Shown in pieces: positions 62,885 to 64,000 of a DNA stretch of 64,000 nucleotides. The notes under the pieces are model-generated. The model did no database searches and had not been told where the DNA came from. It saw only the letters and a list, made by a program, of their open reading frames with translations. Source of the DNA: Dyella sp. AtDHG13 (GTDB taxonomy: Bacteria > Pseudomonadota > Gammaproteobacteria > Xanthomonadales > Rhodanobacteraceae); contig NZ_QICJ01000002.1 of the NCBI RefSeq assembly GCF_003201105.1, forward strand, positions 601,913 through 665,912, given 5' to 3'. The position numbers and the translations under genes were made by a program. Positions within the stretch are counted from its first letter, which is position 1, and each line of letters starts with the position of its first letter.

Positions 62885-63144
62885 TTGCTCTCCGGAGGCG
62901 GTACGGTCGGCGTGATCGTGGTCGCCAGGCTAGACTGCTGGACAACCCTTGCCACCGCCGCTGCAACTGAGCTGGTAAGCGTACCGCCTGCCATGGCCAA
63001 CTTGGCCCAGGACGGAATGGCCGGTAGCCAGTCGGCGGGCAATGCAGCGTAGGCCGTCGCCAGAGCGCCGAATACTGCCGACAGAATGGCAAAGCGAATC
63101 GACCAGAGGCGGTGCCACTGGCGAGCGTTCGTGATCAGTTCCAT
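62881..63144 (-). CDS. Holin candidate
   Basis: 87 residues. Two hydrophobic segments (SIRFAILSAVFGALATAYAAL near 15-35 and LAMAGGTLTSSVAAAVARVV near 48-68) with a short loop and a Pro/Thr-rich tail, the class II/III holin layout. It is flanked by the other lysis genes, so it probably forms the inner-membrane holes. Overlaps both neighbours. Confidence 0.7.
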   Translation of the reverse strand: MELITNARQWHRLWSIRFAILSAVFGALATAYAALPADWLPAIPSWAKLAMAGGTLTSSVAAAVARVVQQSSLATTITPTVPPPESK

Positions 63145-63485
63145 CAGCGGAGCCTCTTCACGCTCTGGATCTCGTGGATGTCCTGGGTGTTTCGCTCGGT
63201 CTGGACCTTGAGCTCGGCCATCTGACGCGTGAGCCCGGGGACATCGGCAAGCTGAGTGCTCAATGTCTGAAGCTGGGCATTGGTGACAGCCTGGGCGGTG
63301 ACAACCTTGTTCATGGTGTCAGCCTGGGTCTGCAGCCGGTTGTCGAAGTTGTGGAACACCCAGCCGAGAAGGAACACGAGGAGGGCCGTGAGCCCTCCTG
63401 CCACCAACTTTTCCACCGGCCCGAGCCGTAAGTGGAGATGGCCATCGGAACTATTGGTCAGGTCCATAGCTTCTGGCACCGTCAT
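63144..63485 (-). CDS. Single-helix coiled-coil membrane protein in the lysis cassette
   Basis: 113 residues with one membrane segment (residues 29-46, LVAGGLTALLVFLLGWVF) and a coiled-coil C-terminus (NAQLQTLSTQLADVPGLTRQ). Possible second holin or antiholin. Overlaps endolysin by 4 bases and the holin by 1. No family name assigned. Confidence 0.6.
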   Translation of the reverse strand: MTVPEAMDLTNSSDGHLHLRLGPVEKLVAGGLTALLVFLLGWVFHNFDNRLQTQADTMNKVVTAQAVTNAQLQTLSTQLADVPGLTRQMAELKVQTERNTQDIHEIQSVKRLR

Positions 63486-63886
63486 GGAGCCACCGCGGCC
63501 TGCGCGGCGATGTAATGGCTAGGCCAGTAATCCGGATGGGGCCTACCGGGGCGCCAGTTGCGCTGGTAGTAAGCCCAGGAGACCTGGATATCGCCCACGG
63601 ATGGCAGTGGCGCAGAGTCCGAATACAGAAGCAGTCGGGCGAACGCGCAGGCCAGCAGGTCGTCCGTTAGGAGCGCGGCGTAGACGTCACTCTCGACGGG
63701 CGCAACAGCCCGAAGCTGGCACACGCTCTTGGCGTAGGCGGAGGTGACCGGATGCGTCAGCACCCCACGGACACCCCCGCCCTGTTCGAACTGCCAGTAG
63801 CCACGAGCCGGGCCGCCCACCTGCTGGCGATAGGAGAACCCGGACTCCTGCATGCCGATGGCAGCAAGCATCACGCGTGCAGGCAA
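63482..63886 (-). CDS. Lysozyme/transglycosylase-like endolysin, N-terminus unclear
   Basis: 134 residues. The catalytic core is LAAIGMQESGFSYRQQ, with the Glu of the QES motif, followed by GGPARGYWQFEQGGGVRG, a common phage lysozyme-like pattern. The frame stays open upstream to the window edge but holds no ATG or GTG; TTG at 63886 (or GTG 63874, ATG 63871) is the likely start. First visible gene of the lysis cassette. Confidence 0.75.
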   Translation of the reverse strand: MPARVMLAAIGMQESGFSYRQQVGGPARGYWQFEQGGGVRGVLTHPVTSAYAKSVCQLRAVAPVESDVYAALLTDDLLACAFARLLLYSDSAPLPSVGDIQVSWAYYQRNWRPGRPHPDYWPSHYIAAQAAVAP

Positions 63887-63944
63887 GCCATCGAACTTGG
63901 CGGGATGAACCGCCCCGTGTTCCGTGGAGGCTGTTTGGTTTAAG

Positions 63945-64000
63945 TCAGGCCTCCACGGTGGCTGCCTGACTGGCGAGTTGCCGGTAGTAGTTTGCCTCGG
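63945..64000 (-). CDS. C-terminal end of an unknown phage gene, cut by the window
   Basis: The last 18 codons of a minus-strand frame (EANYYRQLASQAATVEA, then TGA at 63945). Coding-like, but too short to identify. Confidence 0.5.
   Translation of the reverse strand, partial: EANYYRQLASQAATVEA

Larger units (their letters stand above)
40530..64000 (-). mobile_element. Prophage with contractile tail, right part outside the window
   Basis: An almost unbroken minus-strand run of lysis, packaging, head, tail, baseplate and fibre genes, with short overlaps throughout. A DUF3383 sheath and baseplate J show a myovirus-type tail. The left end lies between the last phage gene (40530) and the non-phage genes ending at 40058; no attachment-site repeat can be identified because the other end is not visible. 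Integrase and regulators must lie beyond 64 kb. Structural genes are intact, but one cargo gene is broken. Confidence 0.95.

Noticed and set aside
1..64000. CRISPR array, rRNA operon or known defence island
   Set aside because: No regularly spaced direct repeats, no rRNA sequence and no recognised defence genes were found.

Overview
The window is a high-GC gammaproteobacterial chromosome segment that looks like a Rhodanobacteraceae/Xanthomonadales genome (Dyella-, Rhodanobacter- or Luteibacter-like). This assignment is inferred from gene content and protein character: a lolC-lolD-comEC cluster with one permease gene, sdhCDAB with sdhE/ygfX, a complete ccm operon ending in metX, and PHB genes. 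No marker gene fixes the genus.

Positions 1-8.7 kb hold a minus-strand block. It starts with an SDHAF4-type assembly factor, followed by sdhC, sdhD, sdhA, sdhB, sdhE and a ygfX-like gene (succinate dehydrogenase and its flavinylation/assembly factors). Then come the lipoprotein exporter genes lolC and lolD and the 5' part of comEC, which runs off the left edge. Positions 8.8-12.5 kb carry ygfZ, a SleB-type hydrolase, two glycine-zipper lipoproteins and a TatD-family hydrolase. Positions 12.6-17.4 kb are a tightly overlapping marR-OMF-emrA-emrB tripartite drug efflux operon. Positions 17.5-18.9 kb carry phaR and phaB, each preceded by a TGC-rich inverted repeat that fits a PhaR operator. kmo and a DUF3293 gene follow, then ccmABCDEFGHI-metX (21.0-29.1 kb), interrupted between ccmB and ccmC by a 136-bp long-inverted-repeat element. 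A thiol dioxygenase and tRNA-Leu(CAA) close this conserved part.

Positions 29.8-40.4 kb are a looser region of small or lineage-specific genes: a DUF4344 metallopeptidase, DUF2628 and DUF2968-like proteins, a LigT-like 2H protein, a DcaP-like porin and an orphan RcsB-like response regulator with an Rcs-box-like palindrome upstream. It also holds two reading frames broken only by in-frame TAG codons. Several 300-700-base stretches have no convincing gene.

From about 40.5 kb to the right edge the window is a prophage with a contractile tail. All its genes lie on the minus strand, so the order of expression runs from 64 kb down to 40.5 kb: lysis cassette, small and large terminase, DUF1073 portal, head morphogenesis, DUF2213 protease/scaffold, cement protein, DUF2184 major capsid, neck genes, DUF3383 sheath, DUF3277 tube, tail chaperone, tape measure, baseplate, tail fibre and a membrane O-acyltransferase. 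Integrase, repressor and replication genes are not in the window and would lie beyond 64 kb. The most notable sequence signals here are a 7-T slippery run that should fuse the tail chaperone to a 74-residue -1 frame extension ending exactly at the tape-measure start, U-tract terminators placed inside the late operon, and a secreted cargo gene disabled by one TGA.
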